Shown: positions 8,838 through 18,490, numbered from the stretch's first letter. The stretch: DNA of 64,000 nucleotides from JACXTP01 sp963827905 (GCA_963827905.1 CAWHCB010000001.1:186001-250000); one strand, 5' to 3'. Made by a program: numbers and translations. Notes: generated by a model not told the origin, from the letters alone.

Positions 8838-10436
8838 TTGGCAGACAAGGTCAGCACTGGCAGGATACCCCGCGAGATTTTGGATTTCTTCCGTTCCCCC
8901 GGGGGCCATTCACTCATCATCAAAGGGGATGCAGGCACAGGAAAGACCACCTTGGCCTTGCAATTGATCGAGGAGCTTGCCACCGAGCAGCCCGAATATT
9001 ACCTTTCCATGCGCGTCTCGGACGAAGCGCTGTTCAGGCAGTTCCCCTGGCTGAGGGAAAAGGCCAGAAGGAACGAGATACTCAAGGCGGGGAAGGCCTT
9101 CCTGCGTCGCACCGTCCCACCGGAGCGCGATGAGATGGACGCCAAACGCCGCGAGGAGATGAGGGTCACCAAGGACCTGCTCCAGGCTCTGACGGACGAA
9201 CCGGCATCTCCCACCGTGGTCCGCACCGAGCTGCGCAAGCTGGAGGGACAGATCGAAGCGGGGGAGATAACCTCCGATGATGACGATCTGGAGCTTTGCA
9301 CCGAGGACGGCTCGCTGGTCCTGGAGATGGGCACCATGCTGCCCGAGCTGGAACTGGCCTACGACATCGTGGAGAACAACCTCCCCACCAAGTCGCTCAT
9401 CGTGCTGGACAGCATCGAGGCGTTGTCGGAGAACTATGGCATCCCGGCGCAGCGCATCGTGACGACGCTGCAAAGGGACCTGGTGGAACACTCCAACACC
9501 AACATCGCCTACGTCCTGGAGACCTCCGGGAAGTCCCTGTTGGACTACCTGGGCGACGGCATAATATCCATGGTCAACGAGGCCCGCTCCGGCCGCCGCG
9601 TGCGCATGCTCGTCATCGAGAAGATGCGCGGCGCGAGCGTGCAGCGCTGGAAATATCTCTTCACTTTGCAGGACGGCAGGTTGCGCGTGTTCGAGCACGA
9701 CTCCTACGATGACATCGCCCTGCCGACCAAGCACGAGCCGGTCCCGGAGAGCGGACCCGGGCACATCTCCCTGGGCTTTGCGGCGTTGGACAAGGTCATG
9801 GGTGGGGCGCCGCGCGGCGGTCTGCTCCTCCTCGAGATCGGCGACAACGTCCCGCAGGACATGGTGCGCTGGTTCGAGACCAACCTGGTGCTCGATCAGC
9901 TCTCCAAGCATCGGGGCGCGGTATGGTTCCCGCAGCACTCCCTCGATTACGCTCACCTCGACAAACAGATCCGCGGGATGGTGGGTCTGGACCGTCCTTC
10001 CGATTACCTTAGCGTCTTGGACACCGGAAAGCAGAGCGGACAGGAGGCGGCCTTCGTCCGCGTCGTCGAGGGCGAGGACGCCATGCATGACCTGCGTTGG
10101 GACCAGATGCGCTATCAGCTCAGCGGTGCGAAGGGACCGTACGTCGGCATCCTGGGTTTCGATGCCATAGAGGACACCTATGGTCGCGGCGCCATGCCTC
10201 GGGTCATGCCTTTCATCGACTCCATGCGTCGCGGTCAGAACGTCATCGTGGCGGAGGCGACGTCCATATCCGCCTCGCTGTCGCAGCTGTCCCACCAGGC
10301 CAAGATGCACCTGAAACTGGAGAGCATCGATGGAACGGTGCTCATCTGCGGACAGAAACCGTTCACCGCCTACTACCACATGGAGAGGCGTTTGGACGGG
10401 GGCGTCCTAAGGCCCGTCCTGGTGCCGCTGCTTTGA
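8838..10436 (+). CDS. KaiC/RecA-superfamily ATPase (GvpD-like)
   Basis: The 532-residue intact protein has an N-terminal RecA-type ATPase. Walker A is GDAGTGKT (30-37), a helical acidic insertion covers about 95-150, and Walker B is SLIVLDSIEALSE (near 190-200). A second KaiC-like half starts at about 305 (GFAALDKVMGGAPRGG) but lacks a Walker A, so it is probably non-catalytic. Such double-domain KaiC/GvpD-like ATPases are widespread in archaea and are assigned loosely to signalling. The start is TTG, supported by the TATA spacing. Two winged-helix genes and a coiled-coil gene follow on the same strand. Confidence 0.75.
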   Translation: MADKVSTGRIPREILDFFRSPGGHSLIIKGDAGTGKTTLALQLIEELATEQPEYYLSMRVSDEALFRQFPWLREKARRNEILKAGKAFLRRTVPPERDEMDAKRREEMRVTKDLLQALTDEPASPTVVRTELRKLEGQIEAGEITSDDDDLELCTEDGSLVLEMGTMLPELELAYDIVENNLPTKSLIVLDSIEALSENYGIPAQRIVTTLQRDLVEHSNTNIAYVLETSGKSLLDYLGDGIISMVNEARSGRRVRMLVIEKMRGASVQRWKYLFTLQDGRLRVFEHDSYDDIALPTKHEPVPESGPGHISLGFAALDKVMGGAPRGGLLLLEIGDNVPQDMVRWFETNLVLDQLSKHRGAVWFPQHSLDYAHLDKQIRGMVGLDRPSDYLSVLDTGKQSGQEAAFVRVVEGEDAMHDLRWDQMRYQLSGAKGPYVGILGFDAIEDTYGRGAMPRVMPFIDSMRRGQNVIVAEATSISASLSQLSHQAKMHLKLESIDGTVLICGQKPFTAYYHMERRLDGGVLRPVLVPLL

Positions 10437-10507
10437 GGCACCAGACGGTCTGATTTATCTTTTATTATTATCAGGGCTGATTCTCAGCCAGGTAGCTTTA
10501 TTTTAAT

Positions 10508-10861
10508 ATGTTCCGCTCACCAATTATGGAAATGATTACCAGGGATCAGGTCATCTCCAAGTTACTTGCCGACGAATACGGCGGGAAGATACTGAGCGTA
10601 ACCTTCAACAACGCACTTCCCGTCCAGGAGATAAGCAAGGCTTGTGACATCCCCATCGCCGTCGCCTACAGGCGCGTGCTGATGATGGAGGAGGTCGGAC
10701 TATTGAACGCCGTTTTCGTCGACGAGAAGAAGAGGGGCCGAAAGGTGAAGTACTACAAGTGCAACGTCAGCACCATACGGTTCTCATTCAACGAGGGGAA
10801 GTTCTCCATCGAAGTGGATTGGCTGCTCAGCGGCACGCCACCTGAGATGAGCATACCTTGA
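10508..10861 (+). CDS. Winged-helix DNA-binding protein A
   Basis: The 117-residue protein has an ArsR/MarR-like winged helix: LLADEYGGKILSVTFNNALPVQEIS, then the recognition helix region CDIPIAVAYRRVLMMEEVGLLN, then a basic wing (DEKKRGRKVKYYKC). The C-terminal ~35 residues are beta-rich (TIRFSFNEGKFSIEVDW). It is a clear paralogue of the next gene, with the same I-YGI-IA-YRR-order and the same C-terminal EGK strand. A TATA-like stretch (tatcttttattatt) lies at 10456-10470. The target is unknown, but the adjacent KaiC-like ATPase is a plausible partner. Confidence 0.7.
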   Translation: MFRSPIMEMITRDQVISKLLADEYGGKILSVTFNNALPVQEISKACDIPIAVAYRRVLMMEEVGLLNAVFVDEKKRGRKVKYYKCNVSTIRFSFNEGKFSIEVDWLLSGTPPEMSIP

Positions 10862-10952
10862 TCCCTAAAGTGCCCGTCGGCTCCGTGGCCGGTTGAATCG
10901 ATTTAATATTGGAAGGCCATTCGGTCCTGTCGAGGTGGAACCCATACCGGAC

Positions 10953-11348
10953 ATGCTAGCGGTCTCACAGCTGCTCACGGACCCCTATGCCGTCAAGATC
11001 CTGGTAGCGACGGTAAGGTGCCCGAAGTGCGCTCAGGACATCTCAGACCAGTATGGCATCCCCATCGCCGCTTGTTATCGTCGCATCCGCGACCTGGAAC
11101 AGTTCGGCCTGATCGCCTGCACGGAACGCAAGCTCTCCCGGCAGGGCAAGCGCGTCAACTATTACGTCTCCTTGGTCAAGACCGCCCACGTCTACTACGA
11201 GGAGGGCAAGCTCAAGGTCAAGTTCGAGATGAAGGACGGTTCCTACAACACCAGGAACGACAACTGGCACGACATCGAGCTGCGCAAGGACCAGCAGCCT
11301 CAGCCGGAAAAGGACGATGGGCCGGACAAGGAAGATGATGGCCTTTAG
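10953..11348 (+). CDS. Winged-helix DNA-binding protein B (paralogue of A)
   Basis: The winged helix spans about residues 1-80 (LLTDPYAVKILVATVRCPKCAQDIS, YGIPIAACYRRIRDLEQFGLI, basic wing RKLSRQGKRVNYY). A beta segment (VYYEEGKLKVKFEMKDG) and an acidic lysine/aspartate-rich tail follow. A CPKC pair within the helix-turn-helix might bind metal. ATG at 10953 is preferred because a TATA-like gatttaatatt at 10898-10908 would place the RNA start inside a longer version. A TTG at 10893 is the alternative. It is the tandem paralogue of the gene before it. Confidence 0.68.
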   Translation: MLAVSQLLTDPYAVKILVATVRCPKCAQDISDQYGIPIAACYRRIRDLEQFGLIACTERKLSRQGKRVNYYVSLVKTAHVYYEEGKLKVKFEMKDGSYNTRNDNWHDIELRKDQQPQPEKDDGPDKEDDGL

Positions 11349-11452
11349 TTCCTGGCAATGCCCCTTTCTTTGATTCAGCTATCGATAATCTTATAAACGG
11401 GATGTATTATGTCGAAGCCGCTTTAATTGTGAGCCTGCTGAGTGTGAACGTT

Positions 11453-12340
11453 ATGACCGAGCTTTTAGATGACCTCGAACAAAAGCGCGCAATGAACAAT
11501 GCCGAGGCGGAGAAGCACAAGCGTCTCCGTGACGACCTAAATGACAAGACCAAGGAATGGGTCCAAAAGCGCGATGAGCTGAACGGCGAGGTCCGCAAGC
11601 TGGTCGATGAGGCCGCGAAGCACCGCGAGGAGCGGGACAAGTTGAACGTCGAGGTCCGGGCCGCCAAGGTCGCCCGTGACGAGATGAACAACAAGGTCAA
11701 CGAGCTGTCCAAGAAGGTCACCGAGCTGAAGAAGGTGAACCAGCCCAAGGAAGGCGTGCAGCAGATCCCCGTGGTCAAGCTGCGCAAGGACCTGAAGCAA
11801 TTGGAGTTCTCCTACCAGACCCAGTCCTGGGGCATCGAGAACCGGGACAAGGAGAAGGAGCTGGTCGAGAAGATCAAGCAGCTGGACAAGGAGATCAAGG
11901 AGCGGGAGAAGAGCCTGGAGCAGAACGCCGAGGTCAAGAATGCCATACGCGATCTGCGCGAGGCCAAGGACGCCGCCGAGGCGGAGCACAGGCGCGTGGG
12001 CGAGCTGGCCGAGAGGGCCCAGACCGAGCACGACACCATGATCCAGCTCTACGAGAAGGCGGACACGATGCGCAAGGAGGCCGACAAGGCCCAGGAGAAC
12101 TTCCTGGAGAACAAGGCCAAGGCCGACGAGGAGCACCGCAAGCACATCGAGAACATCCGCCAAGTGCACGATTACGACAAGATCATCACCGGGCTGAGGC
12201 AGAAGGCGAAGAAGGCCAAGAAGAAGAAGGACGACACTGTCGCCCAGAAAGAGGCCGACGACATCTTCGAAAAGTTCAGGAAGGGCGAGAAGCTCAGCAC
12301 CGAGGACCTGATGGCCTTGCAAAAATCTAGTTATCAATAA
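11453..12340 (+). CDS. Long coiled-coil protein (COG1340-like)
   Basis: The ~295-residue product is almost entirely alpha-helical coiled coil rich in Lys, Glu and Arg. It resembles the archaeal COG1340 coiled-coil family, which lacks a defined function. A proline-containing break occurs near residues 100-110 (NQPKEGVQQIPVVKLRKDL), and the C-terminus is KGEKLSTEDLMALQKSS. The ATG at 11453 (MTELLDDLEQKRA) is chosen because the upstream in-frame extension is hydrophobic and overlaps a TATA-like cttataaac at 11390. The gene is intact and ends a same-strand cluster with the KaiC-like ATPase and two winged-helix proteins. Confidence 0.65.
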   Translation: MTELLDDLEQKRAMNNAEAEKHKRLRDDLNDKTKEWVQKRDELNGEVRKLVDEAAKHREERDKLNVEVRAAKVARDEMNNKVNELSKKVTELKKVNQPKEGVQQIPVVKLRKDLKQLEFSYQTQSWGIENRDKEKELVEKIKQLDKEIKEREKSLEQNAEVKNAIRDLREAKDAAEAEHRRVGELAERAQTEHDTMIQLYEKADTMRKEADKAQENFLENKAKADEEHRKHIENIRQVHDYDKIITGLRQKAKKAKKKKDDTVAQKEADDIFEKFRKGEKLSTEDLMALQKSSYQ

Positions 12341-12437
12341 ATTGGACCTTCACCGGTCCAGCTTTTATTTTCTTTTTATCAATAATATTAATCCCTCACT
12401 TTTTCATCGTATACATGACGGAATTAAATTGAGAAAA

Positions 12438-12450
12438 AGTATATATATCC
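12438..12450 (+). promoter_or_regulatory. TATA box of the candidate small RNA
   Basis: A purine-rich BRE-like gagaaaaag leads into tatatatat. It ends about 22 bp before the G-rich hairpin at 12471 and does not lie close to any protein start, which argues for an RNA transcript. Confidence 0.6.
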
Positions 12451-12470
12451 TTAAAAATATAGTAGATATC

Positions 12471-12542
12471 GGGAAGGTCTGGGCTAGTTTTCAGAGTGCA
12501 TCCCATCCCTTCTGACAAGGCTAGCCCTTCCCAAACCTTTTT
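12471..12542 (+). ncRNA. Candidate structured small RNA (about 70 nt)
   Basis: The stretch folds into one long hairpin. GGGAAG (12471-12476) pairs with CTTCCC, GGCTAG (12482-12487) pairs with CTAGCC (12521-12526), and TCAGA (12491-12495) pairs with TCTGA (12511-12515). Asymmetric internal loops and a ~15-nt apical loop separate the stems. The hairpin is followed directly by a T-run (12538-12542) and is preceded at the right distance by a TATA box. It lies in a 300-bp gap upstream of srp54. The shape is compatible with an H/ACA-like guide or another small RNA, but I see no decisive box motif. Confidence 0.55.
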
Positions 12543-12643
12543 AAAATATTCTGTGACAAGCTAATTGATTAATTTTGTTTTTTATATCCCGATAAGGAAA
12601 GTTTAATAGCCCTGGCGAGGTTGCCAGAGAGAGGTGGCGACAT

Positions 12644-13988
12644 ATGGTCCTAGATGGTCTTGGCAAATCGCTGAAGGACGTTCTCAAGAAGATAGCCAAG
12701 TCCAACACGGTCGACGAGAAGTTGGTGAAGGAGATCGCCAAGGACATCCAGCGCGCACTTGCTGCAAGCCGATGTCAACGTAAAGCTCGTCCTGGAGATC
12801 ACCAAGGAGGTGGAGCGGCGGGCGCTCAACGAGAAACCGCCGGCCGGAAAGACCGCCAAGGAGCACGTCGTCCGCATCATCTACGAGGAATTGGTGAAGA
12901 TCCTCGGAGAGCGCAAGGAGATCCCGCTCACCAAGCAGACCATCATGATGGTCGGGCTCTATGGGCAAGGGAAGACCACCACCACCGGCAAGCTCAGCCG
13001 CTACTTCCACAAGAAGAACCTCAAGGTCGGGGTCATCGCCGCGGACGTGCACCGGCCGGCCGCCTACGATCAGCTCAAACAGATCGCTGACCAGGTGGGC
13101 GTATCGTTCTTCGGCATGCCCGGAGAGAAGAGCGCGGTGCGCATCGTCGAGGAGGGCCTGAAGGCCCATTCCGGCATGGACATCATCATCATCGACACCT
13201 CGGGGCGCCATGCCCTGGAGGGGGACCTCATCCAGGAGATCAAGGACGTGGCCAACCTGGCCAAGCCGTCCGAGCGCATCCTCGTGCTCGACGCCTCGGT
13301 CGGCCAGCAGGCCGGTCCGCAGGCCCAGGCCTTCCACGATGCGGTAGGGGTCACGAGCGTCATCGTGACCAAGATGGACGGCACGGCGAAAGGGGGCGGG
13401 GCGCTGACCGCCGTCTCCCGCACCCAGGCCCCCATCGTCTTCATCGGCGTGGGCGAGCACCTGGAGGACCTGGACCCGTTCGTGCCCTCCCGCTTCATAT
13501 CCCGGCTCCTGGGCATGGGCGATATCGAGACCCTCCTGGAGATGACCAAGGAAGGGGTGAGCGAGGAGGATGCCCTCGAGACCACCAAGAAGATCATGTC
13601 CGGTCGCTTCACCCTGAGGGAGATGTACGACCAGATGGAGATGCTCACCAACGTCGGTCCGCTGCAGAAGATAATGTCCTTGCTGCCCGGGCTACCTGGC
13701 AACGTGCAGGACAAGGTGAACGTGGAGGAGATGCAGGAGCGTCTCTACAAGTACCGCATCATCATGGACTCCATGACCGACGCCGAGCTGGACGAGCCGA
13801 AGATCATCAAATCCTCCCGCATCAACCGCATCGCCAAGGGTTCGGGCGTCGAGGCGAAGGAGGTGAGGCAGCTATTGCAACAGTACAACAACTCCAAGAA
13901 GGCGGTCAAGGGCTTCATGGGCAACCGCAAGCTGCGCAAGCAACTGATGAAGCAACTGGGCGGCCAAAACTTGGAGGGTCAGATGTGA
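12644..13988 (+). CDS. srp54: Signal recognition particle 54 kDa GTPase
   Basis: SRP54 binds signal peptides through its M domain and the SRP RNA, and it docks with FtsY as a GTPase. The N domain starts MVLDGLGKSLKDVLKKIAK. The G domain has GQGKTTTTGKL (P-loop), DVHRPAAYDQLK, DTSGRH, TKMDGTAKGG and GVGEHLEDL. The Met-rich M domain carries the SRP RNA-binding RINRIAKGSG. A GAGGTGG precedes the ATG. One extra G near 12757 breaks the frame, and removing it restores ALLQADVNVK. The DTSG in place of the common DTAG is a small variation. The trmY start overlaps the stop codon. Confidence 0.95.
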
Positions 13989-14594
13989 GGCGCTTCATCA
14001 TCGTGGGGCACAAGGCCTCGACCACCGCCGACTTCAAATTGGATGACATCGCCGGGGGGGCGGGACGCCTCGACGTCCTGCTCCGGTGCGTCAACTCCGC
14101 CTTCTTCCTCTCGCACCGCATCCGCACCGATGTGGAGGTGTTCCTCGTCCTTCAGGGACCGGGCGACCCGCCCAAGACCCTGCGCTTCGTCGGGCAGCGA
14201 GCTTCGCTACCTGAACCCGGACGAGAGGAGCACGGCCGCCCTGGTGCGCAACGCGCTGATGAAGAAGGCCAAGGACGAGGTCCGTTCCTCACCTGGCATA
14301 TACGTCTCGTCCATGGGCTTCAAGGACCTGCTGGACCGATTGGAGGGTAAGTGCCAGATCATCTACCTGAAGGAGGATGGCTCCTCGCTCCGGGAAATGC
14401 CCTTGGAGGGGGAGGTGGCGTTCGTCCTCAGCGACCACCGTGACCTCGACCCGGAGGAGGAGGCGGAACTGCGCCTGCGCACCGGCTCGGTGATCTCGCT
14501 CGGACCGATATCCTACCATGCCGATCATTGCATCACCATCATGAACCACGAGTTGGACCTGAGGGCGCCGCCCGTTTGTCCAAACCCATCTTAA
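13985..14594 (+). CDS. trmY: tRNA pseudouridine(54) N1-methyltransferase
   Basis: TrmY is a SPOUT methyltransferase that makes m1-pseudouridine at position 54 of archaeal tRNAs. The N-terminus RRFIIVGHKASTTADFKLDDIAG, the RCVNSAFFLSH and ELRYLNPDERS blocks and the C-terminal LSDHRDLDPEE...ISLGPISYHADHCI are all typical. The GTG start overlaps the srp54 stop by four bases (GTGA), indicating translational coupling. A single extra G in a G-run near 14194 splits the frame. The C-terminal Cys near the end is common in the family. Confidence 0.92.
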
Positions 14595-14656
14595 TAAGGT
14601 TTATTTAATTAAAATGCGCTTATCATGCCCTGGATGCACGTTTTCGGGGGGATGGG

Positions 14657-16818
14657 GTGGTAATTCAAGCACTTTACGTGGACGACGATCCACTGCTTCT
14701 AGACCTGGCCAAGGAGTTCTTGGAGGGAGAGAACGAGGACCTGAGCGTCACCACCTGCACCTCGGCAAGGGAGGTCCTGAACATGCTCCGGGCCAAACCG
14801 TTCGACGTCATCATCTCCGACTACCAGATGCCTGCCATGAGCGGCATCGACCTGCTCAAGGAGCTGCGCTCCCATGGCATGGACATACCTTTCATCTTGT
14901 TCACTGGCAAAGGCCGCGAGGAGGTGGTCATCGATGCCTTGAACAACGGCGCCGATTTCTATCTCAACAAGGGCGGCAACCCCCGGGTCCAGTTCACCGA
15001 GCTGGAGAACCTGGTGCGCCACATGGTGCTGAAACGGCAGGCCATAGACGCGGTGAAGCACAACGCCGAACGCTTCCGCGCCATGATCGAGAACTCCCTC
15101 GACATCATCTGCATCACCAACCTGGAGACCACCATGCGATATGTCAGCCCCTCGGCCCGCAAGGTCCTGGGCTATGCCCCGGAGACCTTGGTGGGGGTGC
15201 GCATGGACGAGCTGGTCTTCCCGGCGGACAAGAACATGTTCCAGACCATCCTGCGCGAGGGCGCGGTGGGCATCTCGGACATGGCCGAGTTCCGGGTGAG
15301 GCGAGCGGATGGCTCCTATACCCATTTCGAAGGCTCCTTCTCCAAGATGAAGGACGACGAGGGCAAGGCCTACGTGGTCTTCAACGGCCGAGAGATCGCC
15401 CAGCGCCTCCGAGCGGAGGAACGCATGAAGGTCTCGGACGAGAGGTACCGCCTGCTCTTCGAGAACGTGCCCGCTGGCATAGCGTTGATCAGCGACCGCA
15501 TCGTCGATTGCAACAACCATGTCGCCGAGATGTTGGGGCGCAGCACGAAAGAGGTCATCGGCAAGTGGCCTTGGGAACTGGCCCCGGAGCTCCAAAGGGA
15601 CGGCGTCCGGTCCGAGGACATGTTCCGCGCCCTGACCTCTAAAGGGCAGGGTGGGGCAGAGCACGTGCATCGAGTGCTTGCTCTCCCGCAAGGACGGCAC
15701 GCCGATCGATGTGCGCATCACCCTCAAGCCCGCCACCATCCAAGGTGAGCAGATGATCCTGGCCACCTTCACGGAGCTGAGCTGCCAGGAAGAGCCCCCC
15801 ATGGACATGACCGAGGAGACCTGCAACGCCCTGCTCAGCCTCACCCCCGACGCCATCATCGTCTGCGATGTCGATGCCAAGGTGTACGTTCGCCTCGCCC
15901 CACGGCTCGAACGTCCTCACCGGGGACCCTTCCGCGAAACTGGTGGGAAGGCCTTTGGAGGAGTTGTTCCCCCTGGTCGAGCGTCCGCACTTCCAACGGG
16001 ACATCGAGGCCTTGAGGAACGGGCTGGTCCCCACCAACATGCGCTACTCCATCGCCACGGCGAACGGTCAGCGCTTCGTCGAGGCGAGCGCATCGCCGAT
16101 CCTGGACCAGAGGCGCCGCCCTCAGGGCTTCGTCTGCCTGTTCCGCGACGTCACCGAGGGCGTCATGTCCGATTCCGCCGTCATCGCCGCCAACGACAAG
16201 GTGGAGGAGATGTCCGGTCTGATGAGCGATGAGCTCTCCAAGCGCCTGGCCGCGTTGGTGGGGGACCTGCAGCTGCTCTCCTTCCGCTCCCGCGACCCTG
16301 ACGTGAAGCAACATGTGGAGAGGGCCATGGGACATGCGGCGGAGATCGACCATTATCTCAATGTGGCGAGGACCTATCGCGGCGTGGGCACGAGGCCTGC
16401 CACCTGGTTCTCCCTGTCGGTGGTCTGCCAGGCCGCCCTCTCCAAGGTGGACCTGAAGGGCGCCTCGTTCGACGCGGAGATGGACGACATCGAGGTTCTG
16501 GCGGACCCGGCCTTCGGGAACGCCCTGGAGCAACTGTTCCAATCACAGATCGAGCGCACCCCCCGCACCAAGCACATCCGGGTCAGGACCCAGGACCTGG
16601 GGGAGACCACGGCCATATTGGTCGAGGACGATGGGAAGGGCTATGAGGCGGTGGACCGGCAGCGCATCTTCGATTGCGACAACGGCGGGTTCGGGCTGCG
16701 CTTCGTCAAGGAAGTGGTGCATGCCTCGCACATGCGCATCGAGGAGAAGGGCGAGGCGGACCGGGGCGCGCGCTTCGTCATCACCGTTCCAGCCGGTCAG
16801 GTCAGGGCGGTGCGTTGA
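14657..16818 (+). CDS. REC-PAS-PAS-PAS histidine-kinase-like protein without an H-box (frame-disrupted)
   Basis: An N-terminal receiver domain (YVDDDPLLLDLAKEFLE, ISDYQMPAMSG, FTGKGREEVV) holds the phosphoacceptor Asp. Three PAS domains follow (FRAMIENSLDIICITN, YRLLFENVPAGIALIS, NALLSLTPDAIIVCD). The C-terminal ATPase-like region has DDGKGY and GGFGLRFVKEV boxes. Where the phosphoacceptor histidine helix should lie, the sequence reads LMSDELSKRLAALVGDLQ and lacks His, and the N box is weak. The frame changes near 15645 and 15880. GTG at 14657 follows a GGGGGGAT ribosome site. It is probably a cytoplasmic signalling protein whose kinase activity is doubtful. Confidence 0.75.
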
Positions 16819-16857
16819 TGGGTAAAATTAATCTAGCCTGGCGCGATTAGGGGCTCG

Positions 16858-17055
16858 ATGGCCACCTCCAAGATCGCCCAGCATCACCATTGCCGCAGCT
16901 GCGGCAAGGCCTTCGTCGGCGATGACGCTTTCTGCTCCACCGAATGCGGGGATACCAACCAGGCGGTCATAAAGCGCAAGAAGAAGCAGTTGCTTTTCCT
17001 ATATGCCATAAGCTTCATCGTGCTTATCGTCGCTATCGTGTTCATGGGACTATGA
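16858..17055 (+). CDS. DUF2116 zinc-ribbon membrane protein
   Basis: The 65-residue product has a treble-clef-like zinc knuckle (HHHCRSCGKAF...DAFCSTECG) and a single C-terminal transmembrane helix (LLFLYAISFIVLIVAIVFMGL, split by a basic KRKKKQ stop-transfer). This is the DUF2116 pattern found across Euryarchaeota. Its TGA overlaps the ATG of the CoaD fusion gene (ATGA), so the two are co-translated. The function is unknown. Confidence 0.8.
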   Translation: MATSKIAQHHHCRSCGKAFVGDDAFCSTECGDTNQAVIKRKKKQLLFLYAISFIVLIVAIVFMGL

Positions 17056-18026
17056 GCACGGTGGTGGTGGGCGGTACCTTCGACACGATGCACAAAGGGC
17101 ATCGTGCCTTGCTGGACCGGGCCTTCGAGATCGGGGACCAGGTGCACATAGCCTTGACCACCGACGCCTACATCGCCGCTCACAAGGGAGGTGCCCGACC
17201 ATACGCCGAAAGGGAGGCGGCGGTCAGAGCATACGTCGAAGGGCTGGGCAAGCCCTTCATCATCGCTCCTTTGCACGATGCGTTCGGGAACGCCACCACG
17301 TCCCGAGATTACCAGGTCATCGTGGTCTCACCGGGGTCGATGGCCAATGCGGAGCGCATCAACGAGGTGCGCTCCAGGAGTCGGGTCTGGCGTCATTGCA
17401 GATATCGTGCATACCTTACATCCTGGCCCGGGACTTCCGACCCATCAGTTCCACTCGCATCTCCCAGGGCGAGGTCGATGGGGAGGGCGAGCTGCTCCGG
17501 CCCCTCAAGGTCGGGGTGGGCTCCACCAACCCGGTCAAGGTGGAGGCGGTCCGTTCCGTCCTTTCGCGATTCTACCACGTGGTCGAGGTGGAAGCGATCG
17601 AGGTGGATTCCGGCGTAGGCAAACAACCTTTCGGGGAGGAGGTCCTGGAAGGGGCCAAGAACCGAGTCGAGGGCCGCCTTGGGCCAGAACGACCTCGGCA
17701 TAGGCATCGAAGCGGGCGTGCACATGGAGGACGATGGACTGTATGATGTGCAGCATTGCGCCATGGTGGACCAGATGGGCTGGCTGACCCATGGGCACGG
17801 TCCTGGGTTCAGATATCCCGAGATCATCGCCCGGGAGGTAAGGGCGGGCAGGAGCGTCGGGGAGGCGTGCGATTCCATCTTCAAGCTGGAGAGGAACGGT
17901 CACAAAGGGGGGGCCATCGGGCTTTTGACCAACGGCGTCCTGAGAAGGAAGGAGCTGACCGAGCAATCGGTCCTGGCGGCGATGGTGCCGCGCATCCGTT
18001 TGGATGTCTATCGGGATCAGGCCTGA
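17052..18026 (+). CDS. coaD: Phosphopantetheine adenylyltransferase fused to inosine/xanthosine triphosphatase
   Basis: The N-terminal ~155 residues are archaeal CoaD, which makes dephospho-CoA from 4'-phosphopantetheine and ATP. They carry VVGGTFDTMHKGHRALLD with the nucleotidyltransferase HxGH and the ISSTRI motif (near 17450). The C-terminal ~175 residues are a YjjX/COG1986 non-canonical NTPase (VGVGSTNPVKVEAVRSVL, GIGIEAGV, GPGFRYPEII, KGGAIGLLTNG) that cleans ITP/XTP. No stop or start separates them apart from frame changes near 17375 and 17680, so a fusion is the simplest reading, though two overlapping genes are possible. The gene is coupled to the DUF2116 gene upstream. Confidence 0.8.
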
Positions 18027-18250
18027 GCCTTGTCGCGACGGGAGCGGATGAAGTTCAGGTAGTCGTCCAAAGTGCCGCAGTTCTCCGCGCCGATGCACTC
18101 GAAACGATGGAACTTGGTGCAGTAATGACCGCCTTCCAGGCTGTGCACGCAGTGCTGCTTGACATCGGCCCGGCACTTGTCCTTGATGCAGGCGAATCCG
18201 TGGTACTTTCCGTGACAAAGGCCTTCCGTGTCCATCTGTGGGCATGACAT
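18017..18250 (-). CDS. Small cysteine-rich protein of unknown function
   Basis: Starting at the internal ATG (MSCPQMDTEGLCHG), the product has about 77 residues with nine cysteines and several histidines in repeated C-x(8-10)-C spacing. This suggests one or two structural metal sites. The C-terminus is LDDYLNFIRSRRDK. The end overlaps the tail of the coaD fusion by ten bases in convergent orientation. Longer upstream starts exist, but they add an arginine-rich, non-conserved-looking extension. I do not recognise the family. Confidence 0.55.
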   Translation of the reverse strand: MSCPQMDTEGLCHGKYHGFACIKDKCRADVKQHCVHSLEGGHYCTKFHRFECIGAENCGTLDDYLNFIRSRRDKAQA

Positions 18251-18490
18251 GTGCTTCGATCCCCTGTGATCGATGCGGACCGCTCGCAAAGACGTGAGGG
18301 GGGCATCCAACACCCCTCTCGGACCGCATCCATCCCTTGTTCTGTCATATGAACGTCGGACGATATAAAACTGTCCATCACGCAAGCCAGATGATAGAAT
18401 ATGATCCATATGACCTGTATGACAGAACGTACGACAGGACGTCCTCGGTAGAGGTAAGCATTAGGTCGAGAATACCCATCACCACCAAGG

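Noticed and set aside
8910..10379. Long minus-strand frame opposite the KaiC-like gene
   Set aside because: It mirrors a strongly supported ATPase with Walker motifs. The antisense product has no recognisable domain and is a GC-rich coding shadow.
12471..12542. Simple transcription terminator of the coiled-coil gene
   Set aside because: It lies 130 bp past the stop codon and has its own well-spaced TATA box, while archaeal terminators are usually plain T-runs without such a hairpin.
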